Shown in pieces: positions 1 to 5,188 of a DNA stretch of 5,486 nucleotides. Source of the stretch: Candidatus Woesearchaeota archaeon (GTDB lineage: Archaea > Nanobdellota > Nanobdellia > Woesearchaeales > GW2011-AR9); contig JACOZM010000057.1 in NCBI GenBank assembly GCA_016181345.1, forward strand, positions 1 to 5,486. Reading direction: 5' to 3'. A program made the translations under genes and the position numbers. Each line of letters opens with the position of its first letter. Within the stretch, counting starts at the first letter, position 1. The notes below the pieces were generated by a model. It searched no databases. It was given only the letters and a program-made list of their open reading frames with translations, and had not been told where the DNA came from.

Positions 1-15
1 TTAGTATGTTACCAG

Positions 16-882
16 TTATCGATTCTCTTCATCATCAGTAGAGTTCTCTGTGGAGTTAGTGGGAGATACATCATTGGAAGCGTCGCCAGAGTCTTCTGAT
101 CCTTGTTCAGATCCTTGGTTAGCTTCCTTACTCACTTCTGCTTCCTTACTAACTCCCTCATCAGCACCTTCTTTCTTCACCTTAGGTTTTGCTGATTTTT
201 TCCGAGGTGTTTTCTTCTTGGCAGCTGATTTTTTTTCTTTCTTAGCATCATCTTGTTCTGATGATTCTTCAATTTTTTGTTGAGGCTCAGATAAAATATC
301 TACCGTATCAGGTAAATCTAAATCCGGCGGCATGATTGCAACTTTAATCCCGATAATTCCTGTTTTTAATAAGGCCGAAGCTTGAGCTTTTCTTACTCCT
401 TCTACAGATATATCGCCACACTTCTTCAAATACCCTTGATAAAATCTCCAGCTCTTTGCTCGAGCACCAGGAATCTTTCCGGAGATAACTAGTTCAACTC
501 CTAAAGCTCCGGAGTTCAATATATTCTCCATGATCTTATGACCTATACTCTTAAATCGAGCTGACCCAAATCGCTCCAATGAAGAAGCAATCCTTTCCGC
601 TACAATCTGAGCATCTAAAAAGATATTCTTCACTTCATTAATCTCAACCTGGGGATTTTCTAAATGAAATTTTTTCTTTAATGTTTTTGTCAAATCTTTG
701 ATGTTGGCTCCTTTTGAACCAACTACTAAACTAGGCCGGCTAGTATAAATGATTATTTTTTCGCCTAAGGGGATTTTTTTTAGCTTGATAGAGGATAGGC
801 CAACTCTTGGAAGCTTTTCTTCAATATATTTTTTAATGTAATATTCCTTGGTTTTTTGTGCGATAAACTGTCGTTCGATCAT
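16..882 (-). CDS. rps3: Small-subunit ribosomal protein uS3 with low-complexity C-terminal tail
   Basis: uS3 lies in the small-subunit head at the mRNA entry channel. The N-terminal type II KH domain (about 17-92) shows the GxxG loop as GSKG (55-58) in SRPSLVVGSKGANIKDL. The C-terminal S3 domain (about 93-185) contains ERIASSLERFGSARFK (96-111), ELVISGKIPGARAKSWRFYQGYLKK (130-154) and GIIGIKVAIMPPD. The archaeal core would end near residue 200. The remaining about 88 residues are low complexity: a Lys-rich block (214-238, with KKEKKSAAKKKTPRKKSAKP) and then a Ser/Glu/Asp/Asn block with small repeats (VSKEA twice, GSEQ/GSED). Start choice is supported by GAGG at 891-894, 8 nt upstream, which lies across the uL22 stop, so translation is probably coupled. 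Only 15 bp follow the stop before the window edge; uL29 would be expected next but cannot be seen. Confidence 0.97.
   Translation of the reverse strand: MIERQFIAQKTKEYYIKKYIEEKLPRVGLSSIKLKKIPLGEKIIIYTSRPSLVVGSKGANIKDLTKTLKKKFHLENPQVEINEVKNIFLDAQIVAERIASSLERFGSARFKSIGHKIMENILNSGALGVELVISGKIPGARAKSWRFYQGYLKKCGDISVEGVRKAQASALLKTGIIGIKVAIMPPDLDLPDTVDILSEPQQKIEESSEQDDAKKEKKSAAKKKTPRKKSAKPKVKKEGADEGVSKEAEVSKEANQGSEQGSEDSGDASNDVSPTNSTENSTDDEENR
122..150. repeat. 18-bp-period direct repeat within the uS3 tail
   Basis: GCTTCCTTACT occurs at 122-132 and 140-150 on the + strand. It encodes the two VSKEA units in the acidic tail of uS3. The six-codon period suggests that the tail grew by small in-frame duplication. 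Confidence 0.6.
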
Positions 883-884
883 TT

Positions 885-1682
885 TTATTTCCTCAGCGTT
901 CCTTTTTTCTGCAACTCATCATATAAATTCTCTACACTATGGACATCAGTTTGACTCTGTTTATTATTTAAAGCAGCAGCCTTTGCTTGGACTTGTTTTA
1001 ATAATTCTGCGGATGATAATTCTGCTGGTGATTGGTCTTTGGATATTTTAGCAGTATGCTTGCCACCATCGTGATGAACATCATGATTAGCATCGTGATA
1101 TTTTACGTCTGCAGATTTATGTTCGGAGTGTTTAACTTCAGGTTTAATATCGTGCTTTACTTCAGGATGAGAGGCTCCTTTCTTCTCTTCGGTTTTTCTC
1201 TCTTCATTTTTTTTCTCTTCGCCCTTCTTTGCTTCGCTCTTTTTTCCCTCACCTTTTGAAGACATTTCAGTAACTTCAATCTCTAAATGAGACCGCTTAG
1301 TCGCTCGACGCTGTCTACCTCCTGTAAATGGAACAGATGCCTTGTTAGCGACAAGTTTTGTAATCTTCAAACTAGAGAGATTCAACCCTTTAAGTTGAGC
1401 ATTAGCTTCAACGGAATTAATCAATTTTAAAAATTCGCGAGCAGCTTTCTCGGGATATCTTCCGGCACCGATCCCTGCTTTATGACCTAAATCTTTTGTA
1501 TGTCTCTTATAAGGAATGGGTACTTTTACCTTGATAACTCCATCTAAGATCTTTTTAGCTAACGTTGTATTTTTGAATCGTAGATTTCTAGCTATCTCGA
1601 CGCTATGCTTTGATGAAATTGGCAAGTCCAAAGCTCTAGCTACGGCCGTGTGTGCAGTTCCTTGTTTATTTTTTTGGCTCAT
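885..1682 (-). CDS. rpl22: Large-subunit ribosomal protein uL22 with long His/Lys/Glu-rich C-terminal tail
   Basis: uL22 binds all 23S domains and its beta-hairpin lines the peptide tunnel, while the globular part is at the exit. Family core is residues about 8-139: AVARALDLPISSKHSVEIAR (14-32 region), KKILDGVIKVKVPIPYKRHT (43-62), HKAGIGAGRYPEKAAREFLKL (67-88), SVEANAQLKGL (90-100), and a tunnel hairpin around VPFTGGRQRRATKRSHLEIEV (117-137). Archaeal uL22 is usually about 150-160 residues; this product is 265. The extra 125 residues comprise a Lys/Glu repeat (142-169), a His-rich part (171-209, nine His, with PEVKH twice at 173-177 and 181-185), and a segment predicted to be helical and amphipathic (about 220-262). 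No Shine-Dalgarno sequence precedes the ATG. The stop lies 2 bp before the uS3 start. The core assignment is certain; the tail's role is unknown. Confidence 0.96.
   Translation of the reverse strand: MSQKNKQGTAHTAVARALDLPISSKHSVEIARNLRFKNTTLAKKILDGVIKVKVPIPYKRHTKDLGHKAGIGAGRYPEKAAREFLKLINSVEANAQLKGLNLSSLKITKLVANKASVPFTGGRQRRATKRSHLEIEVTEMSSKGEGKKSEAKKGEEKKNEERKTEEKKGASHPEVKHDIKPEVKHSEHKSADVKYHDANHDVHHDGGKHTAKISKDQSPAELSSAELLKQVQAKAAALNNKQSQTDVHSVENLYDELQKKGTLRK
891..894 (-). promoter_or_regulatory. Shine-Dalgarno sequence of uS3
   Basis: GAGG on the minus strand, complementary to the CUCC of an archaeal 16S 3' end, sits 8 nt before the uS3 ATG and inside the last codons of uL22. It supports the ATG at 882 and coupling of uL22 and uS3 translation. 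Confidence 0.7.
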
Positions 1683-1732
1683 TTTTAATAGTTAATATTA
1701 TTTGTATGTAGTATTCTATTTTTATCTTATGC
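1683..1732. other. AT-rich uS19-uL22 spacer without recognised signals
   Basis: This 50-bp spacer is almost entirely A and T. It has no Shine-Dalgarno sequence before the uL22 ATG, no clear inverted repeat and no strong TATA box. It is long for this kind of operon but otherwise unremarkable. Confidence 0.6.
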
Positions 1733-2113
1733 TTATTTGGCAGATACTCCTTTACTTGATCGAGTTGCTCCTAGTCCTGCTGAACCATGAGTAACAGATT
1801 TTCTCGTCATGACAAACTCACCCAAGACATGACCTAACATATCTAAAGTGACGACAACAGGAAGATACTCTTTACCACTATAGACCTTGATTGTTTTTCC
1901 CAGCATTGATGGAAGGATAGGCATATCTCGGCTTTGGGTCCGGATATTTTTATGATCGATACCAACTTTCTTAATGACTTTTTTTTGCTGTTGATTCAAT
2001 CCGTGTTTGAGTGTTCTTCGGATTCGAGATGGAACTAGCTTCATGAACTGATCCATGTCCATCTTCTTGATTTCTTCTTCAGTTTTTCCGTACCATTTAG
2101 CGATCTTTGCCAT
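1733..2113 (-). CDS. rps19: Small-subunit ribosomal protein uS19 (archaeal S19/S15e)
   Basis: uS19 binds 16S rRNA in the small-subunit head close to the A-site finger and P-site tRNA. The product starting MAKIAKWYGKTEEEIKKMD is 126 residues and aligns in character with eukaryotic S15 (FTYRG...LARQRR region): MDMDQFMKLVPSRIRRTLKHG, then RDMPILPSMLGKTIKVYSGKEY, LDMLGHVLGEFVMTRKSVTHG and the C-terminal GLGATRSSKGVSAK. I chose the ATG at 2113 because family members begin with only a few residues before this region and AAAGG lies 4 nt upstream. An in-frame ATG 24 bp upstream (2137) would add MITFPKGY; it has no ribosome-binding site and would place a perfect inverted repeat inside the coding sequence. 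The gap from uL2 is unusually long for this operon and strongly structured (see the hairpin entries). Confidence 0.95.
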   Translation of the reverse strand: MAKIAKWYGKTEEEIKKMDMDQFMKLVPSRIRRTLKHGLNQQQKKVIKKVGIDHKNIRTQSRDMPILPSMLGKTIKVYSGKEYLPVVVTLDMLGHVLGEFVMTRKSVTHGSAGLGATRSSKGVSAK

Positions 2114-2134
2114 ATAACCTTTAGGAAAGGTTAT
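2114..2134 (-). promoter_or_regulatory. Perfect 9-bp inverted repeat abutting the uS19 start codon
   Basis: AUAACCUUU (2126-2134) and AAAGGUUAU (2114-2122) pair perfectly around a 3-nt CCU loop, ending directly at the ATG at 2113. The AAAGG that could serve as the ribosome-binding site is inside the 3' arm, so the hairpin would mask it. Its 5' arm overlaps the 3' arm of the larger upstream hairpin (shared bases 2129-2134), so the two structures exclude each other. Confidence 0.55.
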
Positions 2135-2192
2135 CATCCAAAACGTGCGACATTCGCTTACTTCATAAGCTCAGTCCCACTTGATGATATCC
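2129..2192 (-). promoter_or_regulatory. Candidate structured mRNA element upstream of uS19 (three-stem hairpin)
   Basis: On the minus-strand RNA three nested stems stack. The outer stem pairs 2183-2192 with 2129-2138 (9 of 10 pairs, one A-A mismatch). The middle stem pairs 2174-2180 with 2145-2151 (GUGGGAC with GUCGCAC, 6 of 7, one G-G). The inner stem pairs 2166-2170 with 2156-2160 (GCUUA with UAAGC, 5 of 5) and closes a UGAAG loop. The inner internal loop (UGA opposite GAAU) can form tandem sheared G-A pairs next to a G-C pair, a feature shared with kink-turn-like motifs, but the bulge pattern does not match a standard kink-turn. About 20 Watson-Crick pairs are seen and no wobbles, so strand cannot be decided from pairing alone. 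It occupies most of the unusually long uL2-uS19 gap. Function is inferred from position only. Confidence 0.5.
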
Positions 2193-2206
2193 TCTTCATC
2201 CTCCAT
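2171..2206 (-). other. Short ORF MEDEEDIIKWD in the uL2-uS19 gap, in frame with uS19 behind a TGA
   Basis: An ATG at 2206 opens 11 codons (Met-Glu-Asp-Glu-Glu-Asp-Ile-Ile-Lys-Trp-Asp) ending at TGA 2171-2173. The same frame then stays open through the uS19 start. A perfect GGAGG (2200-2204) overlaps the ATG rather than preceding it, so it cannot serve this start. The ORF overlaps the 5' arm of the hairpin at 2129-2192. It may be chance, an upstream ORF, or the remains of an N-terminal extension; no family resemblance was seen. Confidence 0.2.
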
Positions 2207-2213
2207 TAGTTTG

Positions 2214-2226
2214 ATATTTTAGTATT
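2214..2226 (-). promoter_or_regulatory. Weak TATA-like sequence upstream of uS19
   Basis: Minus-strand sequence ATACTAAAATATC is AT-rich and loosely like an archaeal TATA box. If used, transcription would start near 2190, at the foot of the structured element. The match is poor in an AT-rich background, so this is only a possibility. Confidence 0.15.
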
Positions 2227-2236
2227 TTTGTTATTC

Positions 2237-2929
2237 TTACCTACTCTTTCTCCCTGTTCTTCGCGGAGCAACCTTACCTACTTTTCTTCCAGGTGGAGCA
2301 TTTCTCGGAGATTGAGTTGGCCGTCCTTTAATATGCGAACACTTTCCTCCAAAAGGATGGTCAACTGCGTTCATCGAGATACCACATACTTTTGGATAAA
2401 GCTTGTTTCTTGCTCGCTTCTTCATGTACCGCACTCCTGCTTTTAAAAATGGCTTCTCTAATCTTCCCGATCCCGCCAATAAGCCGATAGCAGCGCGACA
2501 TTCAGGTAATAATAATTTTTCCTTTCTTGAAGGTAGGACAACGCGAATAGATTCTTCGCTTTTAGCGACGATCTTTGCGAATGTTCCCCCAGCTCTTACT
2601 AATTTTCCGCCATCTCCTGGCCTTAACTCGATATTATGAATAATTGTTCCTTCTGGAATATCTCTTAATGCTAACACATATCCTGGCTGGAGCTGACCTT
2701 GGCCGATAGGATCGCCTATTTTTACTCCTTCCGGAGCTGGAGCCAAACAACTTGCTCCATCATTGTAGGAAACTTGAATTAATGGAGCGGTGTGACCTTG
2801 GCAGTGAACGATGTCGCTAACTACTCCGTTCTGCGAAGGCAAGCTGATTGCACCCTTAAAGCGGAAGCTAGGCGAACGATAGGTATGAGTTCCACGTCCA
2901 CGTCGTTGTTGAATCAGCCTTTTACCCAT
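2237..2929 (-). CDS. rpl2: Large-subunit ribosomal protein uL2 (archaeal L2/L8e)
   Basis: uL2 is a central 23S rRNA-binding protein needed for subunit joining and for assembly of the peptidyl-transferase region. The 230-residue product has the archaeal/eukaryotic start MGKRLIQQRRGRGTHTYRSP (1-20), an OB-like fold region (about 37-85), LRDIPEGTIIHNIELRPGDGGKLVRAGG (88-115), VVLPSRKEKLLLPECRAAIG (130-149), and the highly conserved C-terminal MNAVDHPFGGK (186-196), containing the invariant His191 equivalent to the functionally important bacterial His (E. coli H229, from memory). It ends in a basic PPGRKVGKVAPRRTGRKSR tail that threads into rRNA. Length is normal for an archaeal L2. The ATG follows the uL23 stop by 24 bp; an AGGT about 8 nt upstream is at best a weak ribosome-binding site. 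Nothing unusual is seen within the gene itself. Confidence 0.97.
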   Translation of the reverse strand: MGKRLIQQRRGRGTHTYRSPSFRFKGAISLPSQNGVVSDIVHCQGHTAPLIQVSYNDGASCLAPAPEGVKIGDPIGQGQLQPGYVLALRDIPEGTIIHNIELRPGDGGKLVRAGGTFAKIVAKSEESIRVVLPSRKEKLLLPECRAAIGLLAGSGRLEKPFLKAGVRYMKKRARNKLYPKVCGISMNAVDHPFGGKCSHIKGRPTQSPRNAPPGRKVGKVAPRRTGRKSR

Positions 2930-2953
2930 TGTGTTTTACCTATAATGTTTAAC

Positions 2954-3301
2954 CTATATTAATCCCAAATCTGCGCTAACATCAGAAGCTAAGCTTCCTT
3001 TACCTAACCTCACATATGCTCGTTTCTGACCTTGGATTGAATTTTGAACATTAACCTTAACTACGTTTACCTTAAACAAGATTTCTACTGCTTTTTTAAC
3101 ATCAGCTTTTGTTGCATGAGGATTTACGATAAATGATAATTTATTGTCAAATTCAATGTTCCGAATAGCTTTTTCTGTCGATAAAGATGATTTGATAATC
3201 GTGTAAGGATCAAAACTAGCTGAAAGCTCTTCGCCAGTATTTTTTGGCTTATCTTCCTTAAGCTTCATTTCTTTCTTTTGTGTTTTTTTTGCTTCAGCCA
3301 T
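2954..3301 (-). CDS. rpl23: Large-subunit ribosomal protein uL23, with N-terminal extension
   Basis: uL23 sits at the tunnel exit and is a known docking site for SRP and other nascent-chain factors. The 115-residue product has the family core at residues 33-115: YTIIKSSLSTEKAIRNIE (33-50), KLSFIVNPHATKADVKKAVE (54-73), VVKVNVQNSIQGQKRAYVRL (80-99) and the C-terminal ASDVSADLGLI. A typical archaeal uL23 of about 80-90 residues would begin near residue 32. The first about 30 residues (MAEAKKTQKKEMKLKEDKPK and following) are an extra charged, probably disordered extension, reminiscent of eukaryotic uL23. The ATG at 3301 is the only good start before the core except Met12 (also within the extension), so a shorter product starting at Met12 cannot be excluded. 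No Shine-Dalgarno sequence is visible; the start lies at the edge of a duplicated copy of the uL4 3' end. Confidence 0.95.
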   Translation of the reverse strand: MAEAKKTQKKEMKLKEDKPKNTGEELSASFDPYTIIKSSLSTEKAIRNIEFDNKLSFIVNPHATKADVKKAVEILFKVNVVKVNVQNSIQGQKRAYVRLGKGSLASDVSADLGLI

Positions 3302-3363
3302 TTTCTATTGGAATATTTTTTATTTTTGAATATTTTCTATTGGAATAATTTTTCTTTTTCTAA
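3300..3363. repeat. 32-bp imperfect tandem duplication of the uL4 3' end
   Basis: The + strand sequence ATTTTCTATTGGAATA occurs exactly at 3300-3315 and again at 3332-3347. Extending both copies to 32 bp (3300-3331 versus 3332-3363) gives 27 matching positions by my count. The right copy encodes the end of uL4 including its stop (3337-3339); the left copy makes up nearly all of the 35-bp uL4-uL23 spacer and touches the uL23 ATG. The simplest reading is a local tandem duplication that created or lengthened the spacer. Whether it has a function is unknown. Confidence 0.8.
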
Positions 3364-4143
3364 AGCATCGATCGCTTTTTCAGTCCATAATGTTACTCGC
3401 CCAGCCATTGCGCCAGGAGCCAAAAGCTCAACATTCAAAGAGCGTGCTTCTACGATATCAATCCCAGAAATGTTCTGAGCTGATTTTAAGAGAGGGCATT
3501 TATCTCCGACGACAACTAAAATTCCTTTTTTCTTCTTATATCGTCTGCCTCGCCGTTTTCCAATACCTGCTCGTACTGATTTTACTAAAGATCGGTCTAA
3601 CTCTTCAGAAAAGCCAAGTTTTGATAACGTTTCTTTAATGTCTTTGGTCTTCTCCAGAGTTTCTACATCAGAGCTGATAATAAATGGATAATTTTCAGGA
3701 ACATGATGTCCACGTTCTTGAACCAGACTTTTAACGACAGTTGCAGAGATAGCTGAACGAATTGCTTTTCTTCGTTCTTTAACATTAATTTTTTTATCTA
3801 ATTGTTTTTCTACTTTTGGCGGATGAGCTCTTCGTCCCCCGGTTGTTTGAGGAGTGAACGCCCCTACCCAGAACATCCTTGTTCCTCGGCGAGAAAGAAC
3901 CTTTCTATTTACTCTAGAAATACCAAATCCATAACACCCTCTCCAGTTTCTTCTTCTCTTGCTTACTCGAGAAGATGACCGCATCCCAGCTAACAAAGCA
4001 GACCCATATCGATGCATCCTTAAGCTTTGTAAAGCATGAACTGCTCTACGGATTAAATCAGGGCGATATTCTTCATTGAACTGAGAAGGCAACTGCTTTT
4101 CGCCTTTCTTGTGCTGATCCTTTCCGATAATTGTTAATTTCAT
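3337..4143 (-). CDS. rpl4: Large-subunit ribosomal protein uL4 (archaeal L4)
   Basis: uL4 binds 23S rRNA domain I, and its long internal loop lines the nascent-peptide tunnel at the constriction. The 268-residue product shows YRPDLIRRAVHALQS (26-40), the Arg-rich tunnel loop (about 45-108, including LAGMRSSSRVSKRRRNWRG and GGRRAHPP), KERRKAIRSAISATV (122-136), a basic stretch GKRRGRRYKKKKG (195-207), and the C-terminal core VVGDKCPLLKSAQNISGIDI (211-230) followed by LNVELLAPGAMAGRVTLWTEKAI. These match the archaeal/eukaryotic form. The start overlaps the uL3 stop by 4 bp, and GTGAT at 4150-4154, complementary to the archaeal 16S 3' tail, lies 6 nt upstream of the ATG, so the start is well supported. 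The last codons (LFQ-stop) lie inside a 32-bp sequence that is imperfectly duplicated just downstream, forming the spacer to uL23. Confidence 0.97.
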   Translation of the reverse strand: MKLTIIGKDQHKKGEKQLPSQFNEEYRPDLIRRAVHALQSLRMHRYGSALLAGMRSSSRVSKRRRNWRGCYGFGISRVNRKVLSRRGTRMFWVGAFTPQTTGGRRAHPPKVEKQLDKKINVKERRKAIRSAISATVVKSLVQERGHHVPENYPFIISSDVETLEKTKDIKETLSKLGFSEELDRSLVKSVRAGIGKRRGRRYKKKKGILVVVGDKCPLLKSAQNISGIDIVEARSLNVELLAPGAMAGRVTLWTEKAIDALEKEKLFQ

Positions 4144-5093
4144 TTGGCAATCACTTTAATATCATAAGCTCCTTTTGTCATCTTTCTGTTTGGACGAACG
4201 GCAGGAGTTAGGACAACAGCTCGTTTCTTAGGCCCCGGGATAGATCCTTTAATTAGGACATAATTTCCTCGAACCAATCCATAATTAATAATTCCACCAG
4301 TAGGATTAAGATCAGAACCTTGTTCTCCTACTTTCAAAATTTCCTTATTATATTCTGTTCGTTGATGATAGCCCATTTTTCCAGGCTGAGCAACAGTAAA
4401 TTGAACTCTTTTTGGCGTCCAAGAACCCAAGTTTCCAATTCCACGCTTGGTTTTTTCCGCCTTATGCTGTCGAATAGGAACCCCGTATCGCTTAACTGTG
4501 CCTTGGAACCCTTTTCCCTTAGTTACTCCGCGGATATCAACTAAATGTAATTCGCCTAAAGCTTCTTTGACGCTAATCTCTTTGCCCAATACACTCTGAG
4601 CATAATTGAATTTATCAGTTTTAGAACCATTTAGAGCCAATTCGAGAATTTTCGGCATTTTTGTTCCAATTGAGGAAGCATATTTAGGTTGGCTATTGAT
4701 TAATAATCTTACATCGTCAAATTCCTTGACGTTGCTCATTGATTTTGCCGGCTTTTTAGGAAGCGTGAGTTTCATACCAAGTTCTGGAACTGTTTTTTCA
4801 GCAAAAATAGAAGTTATCTTGCGAGAATGTTGATAAAAAGAAACACCATGAACAAACATAGGGGGGCAATCGACAATCGTGGCGGGAATCATGACGGTTT
4901 CGCCTTTTGTTTCTGATTTCGGCCGATTATCGTTAGCTAGGATATGAGTCATACCGGCCTTATAGCCAATAAACCCTAACACTTTAGCTTGGTTATTTGG
5001 AACCCAAGTCCTGATTCTAACTGAAGAATGCGTGCACCGCTTTCGCGGCCAGTACTGTAAGCTTCCTCGTCTAGATGCGTTTGGTTGGCTCAT
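4140..5093 (-). CDS. rpl3: Large-subunit ribosomal protein uL3 (archaeal L3)
   Basis: uL3 is an early-assembling 23S rRNA-binding protein whose central extension reaches toward the peptidyl-transferase centre. The 317-residue product is close to the usual archaeal length. Recognisable segments are the basic N-terminus with RGSLQYWPRKR (residues 9-19), GFIGYKAGMTHI (40-51), the loop TKGKGFQGTVKRYGV (191-205), the finger GIGNLGSWTPKRVQFTVAQPG (218-238) with the conserved Trp at 225, GYHQRTEYNK (241-250), and the C-terminal NYGLVRGNYVLIKGSIPGPKKR (270-291). It is the first gene of the run. No Shine-Dalgarno sequence precedes the ATG; the upstream bases are AT-rich, which would fit weak or leader-dependent initiation. 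Its TGA stop overlaps the ATG of uL4 (ATGA), suggesting translational coupling. The TGA stop here also argues for a standard code. Identity is certain from these motifs; the start is the first ATG in frame and the MSQPNASRRG N-terminus fits the family. Confidence 0.97.
   Translation of the reverse strand: MSQPNASRRGSLQYWPRKRCTHSSVRIRTWVPNNQAKVLGFIGYKAGMTHILANDNRPKSETKGETVMIPATIVDCPPMFVHGVSFYQHSRKITSIFAEKTVPELGMKLTLPKKPAKSMSNVKEFDDVRLLINSQPKYASSIGTKMPKILELALNGSKTDKFNYAQSVLGKEISVKEALGELHLVDIRGVTKGKGFQGTVKRYGVPIRQHKAEKTKRGIGNLGSWTPKRVQFTVAQPGKMGYHQRTEYNKEILKVGEQGSDLNPTGGIINYGLVRGNYVLIKGSIPGPKKRAVVLTPAVRPNRKMTKGAYDIKVIAK
4150..4154 (-). promoter_or_regulatory. Shine-Dalgarno-like GTGAT of uL4
   Basis: GTGAT on the minus strand is complementary to the AUCAC of the archaeal 16S 3' tail and lies 6 nt before the uL4 ATG, within the last codons of uL3. 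Together with the ATGA overlap it fixes the uL4 start. Confidence 0.55.
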
Positions 5094-5116
5094 ATTATAT
5101 TAAAGTGATCTTGAGA

Positions 5117-5143
5117 GAATACTTATTCTACGAATACTTATTC
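5117..5143. repeat. Tandem pair of 12-bp near-palindromes before uL3
   Basis: GAATACTTATTC occurs exactly at 5117-5128 and 5132-5143, separated by TAC, giving a 15-bp period. Each copy is an inverted repeat GAATA-CT-TATTC. The pair spans roughly positions -25 to -51 from the uL3 ATG. It could be an operator for a dimeric regulator. If uL3 is transcribed as a leaderless mRNA, the nearer copy would sit where its TATA box belongs. On RNA each copy could form only a small stem, so a DNA site is more likely. Confidence 0.55.
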
Positions 5144-5179
5144 TTCATGTGGCGTAACATATTTATTATGCCGCTTCAC
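5138..5179 (-). CDS. Possible 13-codon leader peptide upstream of uL3
   Basis: A GTG at 5179 is preceded at 5-nt spacing by AAGGAG (5185-5190), one of the best ribosome-binding sites in the window. The ORF reads MKRHNKYVTPHEE (GTG read as Met) and stops at TAA 5138-5140, 44 bp before the uL3 ATG. It lies just after the second leader hairpin. uL3 itself has no Shine-Dalgarno sequence, so ribosomes loaded here could matter for the downstream gene. Chance is a serious alternative for such a short ORF, and if transcription starts nearer uL3 (see the palindromes at 5117-5143) it would not be transcribed. Confidence 0.3.
   Translation of the reverse strand: MKRHNKYVTPHEE
5149..5174. repeat. Inverted repeat between uL3 and the leader hairpins
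   Basis: On the + strand GTGGCGTAA (5149-5157) pairs with TTATGCCGC (5166-5174) around an 8-nt loop, with two G-U pairs. On the minus-strand RNA the same arms have two A-C mismatches. The loop contains an AT-rich TATTTATT (5160-5167), which in the minus direction reads AATAAATA and could be an alternative weak TATA box for uL3. Function not known. Confidence 0.35.
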
Positions 5180-5188
5180 TTATGCTCC

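Noticed and set aside
1032..1259. A + strand ORF of 75 codons rich in Phe/Leu, opposite the uL22 tail.
   Set aside because: It is the mirror of Lys/Glu-rich codons of uL22 (AAG/GAA become CTT/TTC), a typical antisense shadow that imitates a membrane protein.
2171..2173. TGA recoded as an amino acid to extend uS19.
   Set aside because: uL3 ends in TGA, and no uS19 family feature lies upstream of the MAKIAKWYG start.
2129..2180. A kink-turn (L7Ae site) in the uS19 upstream hairpin.
   Set aside because: Tandem G-A pairs are possible beside the inner stem, but the unpaired bases are split over both strands instead of forming the 3-nt bulge of the standard motif; kept only as a remark.
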